Assembly: GCA_015680685.1 (NCBI GenBank)
Contig: MNCI01011880.1
Location: 403,333 to 467,332, forward strand
Length of the DNA: 64,000 nucleotides
DNA from: Gnetum montanum
Lineage: Eukaryota; Streptophyta; Gnetopsida; Gnetales; Gnetaceae
Reading direction: 5' to 3'
The number at the start of each line of letters is the position of its first letter. Positions within the stretch are counted from its first letter, which is position 1. A program made the translations under genes and the position numbers. Below, piece after piece: positions 33,320-46,435 of the stretch. Below the pieces are notes generated by a model. It was not told the DNA's origin. It saw only the letters and a list, made by a program, of their open reading frames with translations, and did no database searches.

Positions 33320-36300
33320 CTGAATGAAAACTCATCCTCAAGTTCTTTTACAAAATTGGGAAGGTTTGGTATTATTGATTGAATTTTCTTTCAACAAAAC
33401 AAACTTGATTGACTTGATAGAAAATCGAGTGCCCGATTCTACAGATCAACACATTATAAAAATGGTGGTGTTCAAGACACAAAAATGAACACCATGATAC
33501 AAGTCTTCAAAATTTGGACAACACATTCCTTGATGATGTGAAGCTTGTTGGAGAAGATCAAATGGTCCCAAGTGATGGTGGTTCATAAGGCTTTGAAGGA
33601 CCTTCACTGGCTTCAAACACTAGCGATGGTTGAGGCTGTGGTTATCTTGTTGTTGTTGCAGCTTCAGGTGGGAGGCAGAAAGCATCCAAAAATGCTTTCA
33701 TTTTCTCCTCCTTACTCTTGGGATCATGCACTGTCCATACAGCTTCCCCAATGTGGGTTGGAATGGACACATCCCAAGGACACAGGATTGTTGGAAACAA
33801 CTCCTTGAAGTTGACAAACTAGGAAGAGAACTGTTTGTGTTCAATGTTGAATGCTCACACTGTGTTCTTTAGCTCCTAGTAGTCATTCATTCATCTAGCT
33901 AGGTCCTCGGTGATGGATCATTGATCTATGAATTTTCCTTTGAGGACTTCAAGTTTAGTGTTAGTAGTCTCAAGCTTTTCCTTGGTGTCTTTGTGGTGTT
34001 TGAACTTGACCTCATATAGAAAATACAAGCTAGCCACCTACTTCTCCAATTTTGATCATGGTCATTTGGCTATTAGCGTTGCTAGGTTTACATAATGAAG
34101 ATTGGCAAACTCCATATACTCTATCATTTTTTTGATTTGCAAATCCTTCAAGTGGATCTTTACTTTATTGTAGGAATCAATCCCATCAAGGATGGGCTGC
34201 CATATTTCTCTTCCTTTCTGAAGTTATTGGAGGGCTTCATTTACTTTAGCCTTTGCCATCTAGATTTATTTTTCATTAATTTCCTTTTGCAAGCCAACCT
34301 AGTCCTTCTAGTGATATTTCACCCTCTCAGACTTGAGAGCTTTGTTCTTCCAGGTGGTGATTTTGATGGTTAACTTTTTTTGTAAGGTGCATACCTCCTC
34401 CATTGATAGATTTTAGTTCTCCACACCCAATTTTCTTAGTTCATTGTTGACTCTAGCAAGCTGCTCCTATTGTTGATGAATAAATTTTTTCGTTTGATCT
34501 CTTTGAGCATCAACATTTTGCAGGCGATGATTTTGTGTAGTTAGTGCCTCATTTTCTTGGCGCATCTTATTCAAGTCCTTTTTAATTGAATGTGTTTCAG
34601 CTTTTGCTATGGATTGTTTGAAGATGGCCATTACTACTTCCTCCTTAGCCTTTTGAAATTGTTCCTGAAGTTGTTTGATAGCTTCGTCTCTTGTCATTGC
34701 TGGGCTGAGGATTGTTTGATTTGCAAGTTAGGCATGAAGTTTAGCAACCTTCATGGCCAAGCATTGATTTTTCTCTTGGGTAATTTCTAGTTGCCCCTCC
34801 AAAATGATGTAGTTGCCCCTTGCATTTAGTAGCTTTGACTGGGTTGGAGTGATGTTCTTCGAAAGATCAAAGATATTTGGAGTTGGTTGCTTGGTTCCTA
34901 CCAGTGGTTCTAGTAGTTGTTCATGTTGGGCTGCATTCAATTTCTTACTGATCATGCCTATGGACGTTTACACATCTTGGAGTGCAGATACATCTAGTAC
35001 AAACATCATCGGTGCATTCAATGCTTCAACTACATGGTCAGCTACCACTTCTGCCATTATTTCTTGTCCTTGGTGTTGCATCATAAAGATAGTTGCCTCT
35101 TCACCTTCCTCCAACCTTACCAAGAAAGTGGCAACATTCCCAGAGATTTCTAGGAATAGATGATGTGTTGCTAACAAAATCGTTATCTCTCGAGCATTGG
35201 AATCTGATCTCAAAGGTAGCTGCATTCTTTGAGTAGAGAAAATGAAACCACCCTTCTCCATCTGACTAATTGTTCAATCCACCTCATTAAGGTGACTCAT
35301 TATTGGTCGATACACAGATGGATCGATCCCACTTGTTTCTACTTGCTGCTCTTATTCACTTAAGAGCTACTCTCGAATTTGTTGCAGACACTCAAGGACT
35401 ACGTAGGCTTTTGGTGTTGTCTCTTGAGTGGATGGTGGTGGCGGTAACTCCTCATCTTGGATGGCTATTGGCATTTTACCTTTCATGATTTTTTCCCATG
35501 AGGCCAAGGGAGTATGCCTGAGAGTGTCATTAGAATAGTGAACAATAATTTCCCTCTTACAAAGTTTTCTTATAAGGCATGGAAAGGGAAGGGTCCTCCT
35601 TCCATTCGTTCTACTTGAAACGCTTCTTAATCTCCAAATAAATTAGTTGTGGAAGGTTAATGAGAAATTTTGCACTTAGAGCGGCACATGTACAAGTGGA
35701 GAAGGTAGTCACCATACTTGACCTCATCATTGGATTGAGGTGATAGGCTGCAATCTTGAAATAAATTTGCGTTATCGGTGTAAGCATGCCATACTCCTTA
35801 CGGTCCACCCTATAACATCGCTGGGTCCACTCCCTTTTCATGTCAGGGTTATCTTTTATTGATATCTCTACCAGTTATGTTCTGATGTTGAGCAACCCTA
35901 ATGCTTGTGCGATGGCCTCCACTGAGTAGGACATGTCCTTGATTTTTATAATGGAACTTGACCTTCGACTATTCCAAAAGAGATGATTGGCCACATAAGA
36001 GAGGTTTGGACTTCCCACCAGTTGTGATGATTGGCCACATAAGAGAGGTTTGCAGTTGTGTTCTAACATCCTTTGAAGCTTTCTCCAAAAATGGTCCAAA
36101 GTTTATTTCTTGAAGAACTGATCTTTGGAGCTCTTGGGACTTGATGATGTTTAGGTAGGCTTGAGGTAGAGTGACCTCAAGCCTAGGCACAAGTCTAGGT
36201 GCTTCTCTTAATTGAGATTGTTTTGTAGGCTCTTCTTTTTCTAGAATCTATCAAATAGATTCCACTTCGAGCTCCTCATGAAGAGGTCCCATTGCATGGG

Positions 36301-36412
36301 TTACCTCTTTTTGTTCTTAGCCTTATTCTTGCTGGCCCCTTCTAGTTTTGGGTTGTTTCTCCTATGGTTGTGATGGTTCTCCTTCCTACAAGTACTTTTT
36401 TTTAGGTGCCAT
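33320..36412 (-). pseudogene. element 2b 3' accessory ORF (ORF2)
   Basis: The ATG at 36,412 gives MAPKKKYL, a basic start. A helical region follows (LEVTLPQAYLNIIKSQELQ at about 36,130-36,180), then EYGMLTPITQIYFKIAAYHLNPM (about 35,750) and a VRLEEGEEATIFMMQHQGQE block (35,080-35,130). A long heptad-rich coiled coil comes next (AIKQLQEQFQKAKEEVVMAI, 34,470-34,700). Each of these has a counterpart in the same order in the second ORF of element 3. Stops and frame changes are frequent. A 43-bp-period duplication near 35,982-36,050 adds a frameshift. Function is unknown; position downstream of integrase corresponds to Athila env-like ORFs. Confidence 0.7.
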
Positions 36413-38639
36413 CTGCAATCACAATAGAGCCATGGATTAGTAATCATTGTGTAACCTTAAAACATTTAGGATACCTTAATTGTTGAGGGTAGTTACACTT
36501 GGCTAAGTTGTGATTATGGCTAATTTAATTAGCTTAATTTTTATGTCTATTTATGACTTATCATTGATAAATTATCCCAGAGGTTGTTGGAAGGGTTAAC
36601 TTGGAAAAAGTTGATTTTTATGTATGATTAAAGTTACTAACCCTTAGGAGAGTTAGAAAAAATATTCGAAAAGTGCATAAAAAACCTTAAGGTTTGTGGC
36701 CCCCATGATAAAGATCTTACCTCCGGTAAGTGCAAGATCAAAAAATGTAGTGTTTAGACAAACAATATCAAAGTTATGGACTCTAGAAGGTTTTGAGATT
36801 TGAAAAATTGCAAAAAGTCCCCATGTGTTATGAGAAAATGACAAAAAATTTTCAAAGTGTTCAATGGTATATTTAGTATTTTTGTATTGCATCAATGAGG
36901 CCTCGACAATGTAGTTGCTAACCACCATTGACTTTCATTGACTTTGGTCAAACTTTCAAAATACAAGAAGTTTTTTTTGATGAAATTAGGGTCAAATGAA
37001 AGCTTAGAAGACCAAGAATAGTATGAAATCATGAGAAGAGGGCATTGAAGTTCATAAATTTGAAAAAAATGGAGAAAAATTGATTTACTAGATGAATGCA
37101 ATGAAAGATTAAGGAGTACTAAGTGGTTTACACAATGGAAAATACAAAATATAAGATTGTAACGATGTGAAAGGTAGGGAACCTTAACTAATCAAGCCAA
37201 AAGTTATGTAAGTGGACCCTCCCCATAGTAGGTTCATGCCCTTTTTACCCTTGCATAACCTCAACTAAGAAGTCCATGGGCCCCATAGTTGATTTAATGA
37301 TCATAACAAGTTAAGGACCAACCCAAAAGGATTCACTCAAGAATCTCAATATGTCAAACTAAGACATAGAGCATAACATAGAACCTGGTAGTGAGGTGAG
37401 TTATGGTAGCATGGATGGATGATAGAGAAGGTGGAATGGAGTTCCAAATTAAGGTCATAAGAAGTTCCTTGTGGAATTTTCATTAAAATGACTCAAGAAG
37501 TTCTATCCTTAGTCTAGACCAAAACCATCCACTTTCAGTGACTTCGCATTGCCACTTTAAGACTAGTCCATCCACTTGAGACACAAGAGTGTTCCCACAA
37601 GACAACCACCATTCCACAAAGAGGAGAGAGAATTAGGAAGTGAGAGAAAGAGGGCCTTAGTTAGAGGGGACCTTTAGGCATAGGTGTATGTCTTTCGAGT
37701 CCCATAACCAGTGCTTATAGTCCTTTTATTTGTCTAAGGGGTGTGCTTTGAATTCCCATTGTTATTTTTGTAATTTTGAAATGGAAACAACACCATGTGA
37801 GGACTTATTCATGTCAAAGGAATGTGCTTTGAATTCCCATCATTTTTTTCTTTGTTTATTTTTTTTGAATGATGGGAACCACACCATGCAACGATGTTAT
37901 TTGGCTTCCTATCATTGGGTGGTATGGAATGGTAAGAAGTCCATGAAAGACACTCAAGCAATCAAGCAAGAGGAAAAGTACAAAGAGTATTAAGTCTCCT
38001 TGAAGTCACACCCTTTACAAACCTTTGGATCCTTTCTAGTTTTGGAACTACCAAGGTCACTGATTGATTAAAAGTTTCTTTAATGAAAAATGGACCTCAA
38101 ATTCCCAAAACAAGGAAAACCATAGAATTCTTTAGATGGGTGGATGATGTGGGCTCACTACCTATCCCATGAAAAATAAACCATGTCAAAGTCATTAGAC
38201 ATCCAAATTCAAAAATAGAAACTAGATATCGACAATCATACATTAAGCACAAATCATCATTAGTAAATAGCAACAGCAGCATTATGTCCTAGACAATAAA
38301 GCAGATGTATTAGTAAAAATAAGAAAATATCCCACTTAATCAAAAGAAACACAAGAGACAAAATAAAGTAAAATATATAAGAAAGTGTAAAATAATTAAG
38401 AAAATTTAAATGTACTAAAAGTGTTGTAAAATTAGAAAAATGTGAAAATAAAAAATTTGTAAAATAAAAATGGTGAAAAGCAAAAAGGGTAGAAAAACTG
38501 AGAGGCCATGGTAATGGTTAGCATGAATGGCCATCTTCCCCACAACTGATTTGGAAGGAGGAGATCCAAAAAATAGAACGTGGATGTCCATTAGGTGAGG
38601 TGGTATTTACATTGGCCAATGTTGGTTCTAGGAAAGGTT
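36413..38639 (-). other. element 2b spacer between integrase and ORF2, with LTR-like motif
   Basis: There is no pol domain here. At 36,893-36,915 'catcaatgaggcctcgacaatgtag' resembles the U3 palindrome region of the element's own LTR. Directly downstream (minus) a ctaaatata string and the sequence ggggactttttgcaatttttc parallel the internal promoter region of element 3. Short direct repeats of gtgctttgaattcccat occur at about 37,740 and 37,825. Confidence 0.55.
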
Positions 38640-39940
38640 TAATTTGTTGGATATTGACCAACTACTTTTTATTTGGGCTATCAGGTTGGCAAATTATCAT
38701 GGCCTTAGAGGGAAAGGTTTGATCAATTATATAAGGTCGCTTCCACACTATTTGAAATTTTTCCTTTTGAGGTACATGTGTGGGGTTTTAGTAGAGGACC
38801 TTATCTCCTGGTTGAAACCTTACTTTCCTAATTCTAAGGTCATGGTGTTGTTTGCTGAATGCCTTGTTCACCTCATTTAAATATAGGACCACTAAGCGAC
38901 TTTCGTTTAGCACATTAAAATTGATCAATCTCTTCATTTGTGCTAAACTTAGGTCAAGGTTTAGTTCATAGGCCATTGAGAGTGCACAGAGCTTAGATTG
39001 AATTGGAAGTGTTGGAAGTTTTCTATACACTAAATCATAGGGAGAATATCTAATAGGAAGTTTCCAATTTGATTGATAAGCCTAGAGAGCATCATTAATT
39101 TTTTTGCTCCAATCCTTCCTATATTTGCTAATGGTTCACATTAATATTTTTGTAATCTCTTGGTTGGTTACCTTTACTTGACCATTGGCTTGGGGGTGGT
39201 AAGGTGTTGGTAATTTATGTTCAACCCCACAGCATTGCATTAATTTTCTAAATGTGGCACATGTGAAATTAGTCCCATTATTAGAAATTAGTGAATGTGG
39301 TACCCCAAACCTATTTACAATATGTTGTTGTATAAATTTGGTGGTAGTGGATGATGTGCAATTTGTAATGGTTGTTGCTTCAACCCATTTTGTGCAATAG
39401 TCAATTGCTATTATAATATATGCTTTCTTGTTAGACATGGATGTGATGGAACCCATGAAGTTAACACCCCATATGTTGAAAGGTTTTAGTGGTTGAATCC
39501 ACTATTGAGGACCTTCCATGTGAGTGGTCATCCCCCCGTCATGTTGATAATGTTCACAAGATTTGACAAACTAGTGGGCATCCCTAAAGATTATGGGCCA
39601 ACAGTACCCTACCATCAATATTTTTATGGTCATGTGTCTCCTTGCATAGTTGTCTCCACAAGGTCCTTCATGAGCATCCTGGAGAACACATAGTTGATCT
39701 TTGTCAGGGAGACACCAACGAATTAAGCCATTGGCACACACCTTGTACAGGTGTCCATTAATTTCCATGAAGTGTTTAACCCAATGAAGAAATTATTACT
39801 TCTTCCTAAAATTCAAGTCCTATGGCATCTCTTGAGATAGAAGATCTGTGAGGATGCCATTATACCATGTTGCTTTTTCAGGCTTTTGTTCATTTATTGC
39901 TCCAGTAAAGAGGAGTTCATTTGGAAATTAATTAGAGAGC
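38640..39940 (-). pseudogene. element 2b integrase
   Basis: The zinc domain has HFMEINGHLYK and DAHEGPCGDNYARR...GYCWPIIF...CEHYQ. The core has IWGVNFMGSITSMS, AIDYCTKWVEA, GVPHSLISNNGTNF and TPYHPQANGQVKVTNQEI. The C-terminal region has RKVRFQPGDKVLY. The first two catalytic Asp residues are both Asn (GVNF for GVDF, SNNG for SDNG), changes explained by G-to-A transitions; the later Glu region is recognisable. The style of the motifs matches Athila integrases. A frame of 106 codons (39,136-39,456) is still open. Confidence 0.9.
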
Positions 39941-39959
39941 GAGCCCTCCTCCTCTTTGT

Positions 39960-41425
39960 TATCCCATCTTGAGCGAGAATGATGGTTAGCAATCACATTC
40001 TCTCTTTCTTTTCGATCTACCATAGTAATATGAAATTCCTAAAAGATCACAAGCCATTGTATAACATAAGGGCTCACTATCGACTTATTCAGAAGGAAGA
40101 AAATTGCATTGTGGTCTGTATGTACAAATACTTTGTAACCTAGCACATAATGTCTAAAATTTTCTAGCACATACACCACTACCATTAATTCTTTTTTGGT
40201 GGTGGTGTAATTTAACTATGCCCCCACAATGCTTCAACTCACGTAGTGGATATAATATGGATGGTTCTTATCATCCATCTGGATGAGCATGACTTTCAAA
40301 GCATAGTTAGATGTATCTATCATGATATGGAATGGTTTGAACTAATTTTGTGCTCATAGGATTGGTTTCTCTATGAGTTTCTCTTTTAATTGTTGGAATG
40401 CATTTTCACATTCCTTGGTCCAAATGAAAGGTACATCTTTCTTTGTAAGTTCCACCAATGGTTTTACAATCCTAGAGAAATTTTTAATAAAGTGCTGGTA
40501 GTAACCAACGTGTCCATGGAATGACTAAACATCTTTGATAGTCTCTGGTTGGCGTTTTATTTGTTGGATAACCCTTATCTTTTTTGGATCTACCTTAATC
40601 CCTTTCTATGAAATTCGATGCCCTAGCATGATGCCTTCTTGGATCATTAGATGGCTATTTTACCAATTGAGTCATAGGTTTGTGTTAACACATCTCTTTA
40701 GTACTTGCTCAAGTCAGTCTAAGGCTTGCTCAAAGGTAGCTCAATAAGTGAAGAAGTCATCCATGAAAACTTCAACACTACTAAATGTTATAGGGCCATT
40801 GCATAGGCCAAATGACATCTTATAGTATGCAAAAGTCCCTCAAAGACTCATGAACATTATCTTGGCTTGGTCTTCTGGTGCAATTTGAATTTGGTTATAG
40901 CCACTATAACCATCTAAGAAACTATAATAACAATGCCTGAATATGATTTCTAATACTTGATCCACGAATGACAAAGGAAAGTGATCTCTAAATGTTGCCA
41001 TATTTAACAACCTAAAGTCAATGCAAACTTGCCATTTACCATCCTTCTTTGGTACAATTGTGAGTGGGCTAATCCACTCACTATCTGTGATTGTATAGAT
41101 AGGCCCCACCTTGAGGAGTTTCTCTATTTTTTCCTTAACAATTTGCTTCAATATGGGGTTTAACCACTTTTGCAACTGCCTTTTAGGCTTCATGGCTAGG
41201 TCAGTGTAGATGCGGTGTTGGCATATCTTTGGATTAATTCCTATTAGTTCTCGATATGATCAAGCAAAGGTTGTTGACCATTTATTGATCACTTTCAACA
41301 ACTTTTCTTTTTGTTTAGAAGCAAGTTTGACATTAATGATGACTGGTTTACCATTCTTTAAAAATGCATACTCCATTTCAATTGGTAAGGTTTTTAGTTC
41401 TAAGGGCTCCTACTTGAAGTGATTA
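39960..41425 (-). pseudogene. element 2b reverse transcriptase and RNase H
   Basis: RT shows NPILKQIVKEKIEKLLKVG, WISPLTIVPKKDGKWQVCID, FLDGYSGYNQIQIAPEDQAK, FGLCNGPITF and the catalytic VFMDDFF. The RNase H part shows FIWTKECENAFQQLKEKL, FKPFHIMIDTSN and FVHTDHNAI, ending near WLVIFxEFHI. The spacing of blocks is normal for the family. About a dozen stops or shifts break the frame. The YxDD core (FMDD) is kept. Confidence 0.9.
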
Positions 41426-41799
41426 GGGATCTCCAACTCTCCCTAATAGTTATCATCATCTTCATTAGAGAGTTGGGAATGGACTTGTTCAATCTTGTCC
41501 ATGCCTTCTACATATGCACAAGTTAAACTCTCAGCTGGTTCCCTGCATATTGCACTACTATCTAAATTAGCTATTAACCACTAGATACCCTCCTGCTTTA
41601 TGGTTGTTGTGTACAAAAACCATTGAAAATTAAGTTCTTGCACACATTGATTGCATGACTTAATATATGTGCTTTTGAAGAACCAAATCTTTTGCACACA
41701 ATTGCAACCATTGTCGTTGTACGTGATGCATGGAATACACTTCTTCTTAATTTTTCCTAGCTCATTCTCCTTAGATATTTTGAGAGATAGGTCCCTTAT

Positions 41800-42165
41800 A
41801 CCCATTCACACATTAACTATGCTTAACCAAGCCCTTCCCATGATGATGGGAAAGTCACTTTTGTAGTTGTCCACCTTGATTACCAAAAAATTAGTAGGAT
41901 AGGACCACCCAGAAATTGTGGTTATAATGTCCTCTACTAATCCCAAAGGGACCATAATTGACTAATATGCTAATTCTAAATCGATATTACTCTTCTTAAG
42001 AGGTGGTAGGTTCCAGGATTTTTACATATCATGGGAGATGAGGTTAATTCTGGAACCAGAGTCAAGAAGAGCCTTGCATGGCTCTTGTCTAGTAATCTAT
42101 AGAAAGATGAGTGGACTTCCTAGATTAGATCTTTTTGTAGGAAGGATGTCAACCTTGATCTAGTC
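41800..42165 (-). pseudogene. element 2b aspartic protease
   Basis: The active site reads LLDSGSRINLISHDM (42,027-42,075), followed by KSNIDLELAY and FPIIMGRAWLSIVNV, the C-terminal IxGR pattern. It is in the expected place between gag and RT. Confidence 0.85.
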
Positions 42166-44830
42166 AAAAATAGCATGAGTTAACATTATAGTGTGGATCC
42201 TAGGTGGCGCTTGGTTTGAAGGGTGCTTGAAGGTATTAGATGTAAAGGATGAGGGCACTAGAGATACAGGGTGATTAGCCAAAGTAGATTGTGAGGGTTG
42301 GAGAGGACTGTTGGGCTAGAAGAAAGGTTGCTTCCTTGATTGATGATCCAGACCACTTGGTTAAAAAATTGGTTGTGAGTGTACAACCCTTGTAGCATTT
42401 CATTACTGTGGCTGTGGAAGAATTTCACCCTACATGGATGGAGTAGGAGGTAACTAAGTTGAAGTTGGAGTTGCAGGTGTGGAGGGATGTCGAGGATGAT
42501 AAAGATACTGATATGGGTTTTTCTCTCGAGTAGATGGTGAATGTGTTTGGCTGTACTCTGGAGGGTAATAGTGATGTTGGAATGATGCATGATTTACCAA
42601 ACTTCTAGGGGAGATGAGTTGCTGAACATACTACCCGTATGGATTTGGTTGCCTATAAGGATACTGTTGTCTTAGCAGTGGCATTCCCCACGATTTTTGA
42701 TTAGTACCATTTTTGGTACTATTCATAAGGTTGTGGAGGAGTTCCACTTGGGTAGTAAGCTTATTGTTGTTGGTGGAACTATCTTGGATTGCCTTGAGGA
42801 TAAGGCAATTATCTTGGAGCTTGCCTATGTGCTAGGAGGGGGTTTAGTGCATACACTCTAGATTCTTTTAAGTGTGACACCATAGGGCAACATCCCTTTG
42901 GATGTTCATATTGACAGATGTCACATTCGGTTTCATCATTAGAGTCAAACTCCACAAGTTCCTCTACTACACTAGCTTTGTCCTTACCTCTTTTATATGC
43001 ATGTTGAGCTTCTTTTCATCGTCTATGATTACGATCACTACTTTGCTCTTTGGATTCTTTAGCAATCTTCAAAGTGGTTTGAAACTTTTCATCCAAAGAG
43101 TCCCATAACTTGTTAACCTTGGCTGAAATGTTAGAAATAGATTTTTGGATAGGCAAGGTTTTTCTATTCATTATTTCATCAAGTGGTGAGTCCTCCTCAT
43201 GAAAAAATTGGACTTCTCATTTTTTGATGGATGGGTTCCTATTATACTCTTCAGCACTCTCCCTTTTTCATAGCTCACCTTCTTCTTTTGCTACATGCTC
43301 AATTAGCCTTTGGATTTGATGAGCTTTCATTTTAGACAACCTCCCTTGGGCATACATCCCAAGGGTTCTTCTTGTTTTTATTCTGAGCCCATCTATGATG
43401 TGTTGAAGTTGTTCTCTTTGAGAGTAACCATGGCTAGGACATCTGTGTAGGAGTGAATAGTATCAGCCCATGATGACATCCAAGGGTTTATGTGTTCCTT
43501 ATTTCTAGCCTTGGATTTGCCTTTCAAATTAGACACTTTAGAGTATTTTTGATATTTGTCATTGAACAATTCTAACATCATACTCCATCTTTAGATAGAT
43601 TTAGGTTCTAAGGACCGATACCAACGTTTAGCTTCCTTAATGAGTGTCCTTGGGAAAAGCTTGAGTTTCTACCACTTGTTCTTGATGTTTTGTAAGGAAC
43701 ATGCATCTTGAAAATCTTGTAGACGTGTTTGCAGATCAGAGTTGTATCCCCCCCTCAAATCTTGGGATAGTGTTTCAAGTTCTAAGGATTGATACCAACG
43801 TTTAGCTTTCTTAATGAGTGTCCTTGGGAAAAGCTTGAGTTTCTACCACTTGTTCTTAATGTTTTGTAAGGCACATGCATCTTGAAAATCTTGCAGATGT
43901 GTTTGCGGATTAGAGTTGTATCCCCCCCTCAAATCTTGGGATATTGTTCATATCTAGATGCTTGATCTGACTATCATTCATATGCCTAGTTGGAATTCTT
44001 ATTGCCTCTACAATGTTAAGCATACTTTGAGTTGCTAGTAAAGGTTCATCATCATTGCTGCGTTGATGATGTCGATGATGGTTTCAGCCATCCCTTTGGT
44101 TTTGATGGCCTTCATGATATTTATAATTTCATTGATCACCTTCATCATGGTTGTTTCTATGGCAGCTTCTATAAGAATCATTAGATGAAGAGGAATGTTT
44201 GGAATTAGATGAAGAGGAAGGTGGACCACCACCGCCATTGTAGTGTTTTCCATCACTCTTATGATTTTTACGATCTCCATCATTAGATCCCTTGTTATTG
44301 CAATATTTGCTCGAGTCCCTACTTTGGCTATCACTCTTTTTTGAACCCAGTTTATGAATAGTTGATTGTAGGGTCAAGTTCACACCCTCACCATTGTTAG
44401 TAGAGGATGGAGAATATTCATGTTAAGAACGTTCCAGGGGAGGATCCTCATTATTCTCTTGATTTAGTAGGAACAAGGGGTTAGTGTAATGTTTCCCCTT
44501 TGTGGCTTCATGGAGTCTCTCCTAATGTTTATCCTACTTACATTGTGTTTTAGTGGGATGATAGTTACTAGTGTCGTACCCATCCACAACATACTCTTCA
44601 TGAAGATCTGCTATGACCAACTTCTTAAGGGTTTTAATTAGCATTTTGGGCACAGATCTATTAGGGGGTAAAACAACATTACCCTCCATATCACGCTATC
44701 GCATCTATTCATCCTGATGTAGGATGAAGGTGAAATTTGGCACAAACTGATCTGGATGAGTGTATACCACCTTGCATTCCTGTGGGACCGATGGTTTAGC
44801 ATTATCATGCTTACGAGAAGAAGAAGACAT
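42166..44830 (-). pseudogene. element 2b gag
   Basis: The ATG at 44,830 gives MSSSSRKHDNAKPSVPQECK. A low-complexity Ser/Gly/Asn region (44,035-44,383) precedes the gag core (DLRGGYN, DACALQNIKNKW, KLKLFPRTLI, KRWYQSLE, WSMMLELFNDKYQKYSKV; 43,390-43,950). A zinc-knuckle-like CDICQYEHPKGCCP follows at about 42,880-42,925. Core sequences match gag of element 3. A 174-bp segment of the core is duplicated in tandem. Stops occur throughout. Confidence 0.85.
43605..43952 (-). repeat. in-frame 174-bp tandem duplication inside element 2b gag
   Basis: The segment beginning gttctaagga at 43,605 recurs at 43,779. The period of 174 bp is 58 codons, so the duplication keeps frame and repeats the conserved WY/DAC part of the gag core. 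The copies differ at several transitions, so it is not recent. Confidence 0.9.
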
Positions 44831-44963
44831 TTTGTAAAGCAAAATGAAATTATTAGTGTGCTTTTATAATTTATTTATAGTGGGAATGATATGACCTTAG
44901 GTTCATACAATGATATTAGTGATATTCGCTTAGACCTAAATAGTGCACATTCCACAAACAAAG

Positions 44964-44982
44964 TCCTTGACAACAACACCAA
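44964..44982 (-). other. primer-binding site of element 2b
   Basis: The minus strand reads TTGGTGTTGTTGTCAAGGA directly after the LTR end. It differs from the Athila-type tRNA-Asp site, as I recall it, only by C/T and G/A transitions. Element 3 keeps a closer copy. Confidence 0.75.
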
Positions 44983-45926
44983 TGATGAGCAGTGAGGTAC
45001 CGCTATGCCCAACCATAAAAATCATGAAGCATTCACACTTGACTTGGTCAAATTTTACGAACTTTATCGTGGCTAGTGCACTAGCCCTTTAGGAAGTGAA
45101 TCTAGCTTGAAGGTCAACCATTGTTCTCCTAATTACACTTGTGGTGCATGTTGGTATGGTTAAGTGTAATTGAGGCATCTAATTTTTATCATTTTGTATT
45201 TTATATTGTAGGTACTTAAAATGTAGATAAAAATGAGTTTAATTAATTAATCTAAATTTCTAATTAACTAATTATTTAACTAATCCTAACATAAGTATCC
45301 ATTCCCACTTTCTGTACACATCCTAAACGCACGTATCCATTGTTGGATGATCAAACGCTACGCTACTGGACATACTAAGTGATAATGCTACTGGGATTAC
45401 TAAGCAAATATGTGTTACACTCAAAGTGGTCATACTTATGTGTGTAACTTATCTTGCTTAATTGTCTCATTAACATAATAACTAGAAACTATTTGATAAC
45501 TAATTAAAAGCATTTAATAAATAACTAAAAATATTAAATGCATAAATAAAAAAGCTAATCTATCGAAAGTGTTGCAAGGATTATTAGAAAGCTTGCCTTT
45601 GTTGCGACACATACTATCATGCTCAAGTACAATAATGCTTAAATAAAGATCTGTACACTCAATGACTCTTACTGTAGGCATTCAGGGAAAAAATTCTAAC
45701 TTTTGAATGGAGAAAATGCAAGAGCTTTGCTACAATTGAAATTTGGACTCCCATAAATGCAGTGGGTAGTAAAGTATTTATAGGTGACAGATAGGCACCG
45801 TGTCAATGAGGCATTATTGACACTGGTTGAAGTGCATCAATGAGACCTCGTGGATGAGGCCTTGTTGACACGGCTGCTTGCATTGACGAGGCCTCATCAA
45901 CGTAGTCAACCAATGATAACTCATTA
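44983..45926 (-). repeat. element 2b 5' LTR
   Basis: It has the same 944-bp length as the left LTR. It ends (left edge) TGATGAGC and its right edge reads tcatta where the partner has tcatca. TATAAATA (minus) is at 45,775-45,782. GAGGCCTCATC palindromes are kept, with changes. Confidence 0.92.
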
Positions 45927-45931
45927 CAAGC

Positions 45932-46435
45932 CAAAAAGGATCAACCTTCTTTTCTAGCCACTTTAGTCATACTAGGAAAGAACATTCATAATTACCTAAT
46001 GGATTCAAGAGCTACTATAAATGTAATGCCTCTTAAGGTATGTAAAACTTTAGGAGGCCAAATGATTTTCCAAATAATAAGTGTTATCCAAATTGATGGA
46101 TCAAATGTCTATGTAGTAGGATCACTCACAGATATTCAAATTTTCCTAAAGTAATATCCTTATTTTTCATGTCACACAAACATCTTAGTAGTTGATATGA
46201 AACCTACTTATGGCATATTTCTTTCATGTACCTTCAAAGACCAATTTGGGGGTTTCTTTAGATTTGATTTCTTAGAACTTCTTCTTCCAATTAAAGGAGG
46301 ATTTAAACTTGTAATAATTCCTAGAGATCCTTTCCATCATCATTTCATCTCAAGTCATAATGAATCTTGTGTCATATCAATAGATCAAAGTGTAAACTTT
46401 GTGGGAGTCATTGATCTAAATTTTGGTGAGTAAAA
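45932..46435 (+). pseudogene. element 2a aspartic protease
   Basis: Directly after the element 2b insertion the frame reads FLATLVILGKNIHNYLMDSR, with DSR for the usual DSG, then ATINVMPLKVCKTLG. A long C-terminal extension includes VVDMKPTYGIFLSCTFKDQF, LPIKGGFKLVIIPRDP and DQSVNFVGVIDLNFGE. This extension is typical of Tat/Athila-group proteases. A stop lies at about 46,155. Confidence 0.8.

Larger units (their letters stand above)
32365..45926 (-). mobile_element. element 2b: Athila-like gypsy element with 3' accessory ORF
   Basis: It has 944-bp LTRs at 32,365-33,308 and 44,983-45,926. The flanking pentamers TAAGT (32,360-32,364) and CAAGC (45,927-45,931) differ by two C/T transitions and are a decayed target duplication. 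Internal order on the minus strand: PBS, gag (44,830 on), protease, RT-RNase H, integrase (to about 38,640), then a long accessory ORF (36,412-33,320) and the polypurine tract. Integrase and RT motifs and the PBS fit the Athila lineage. In known Athila elements the 3' ORF is called env-like; here it looks coiled coil rather than membrane protein. Confidence 0.88.
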
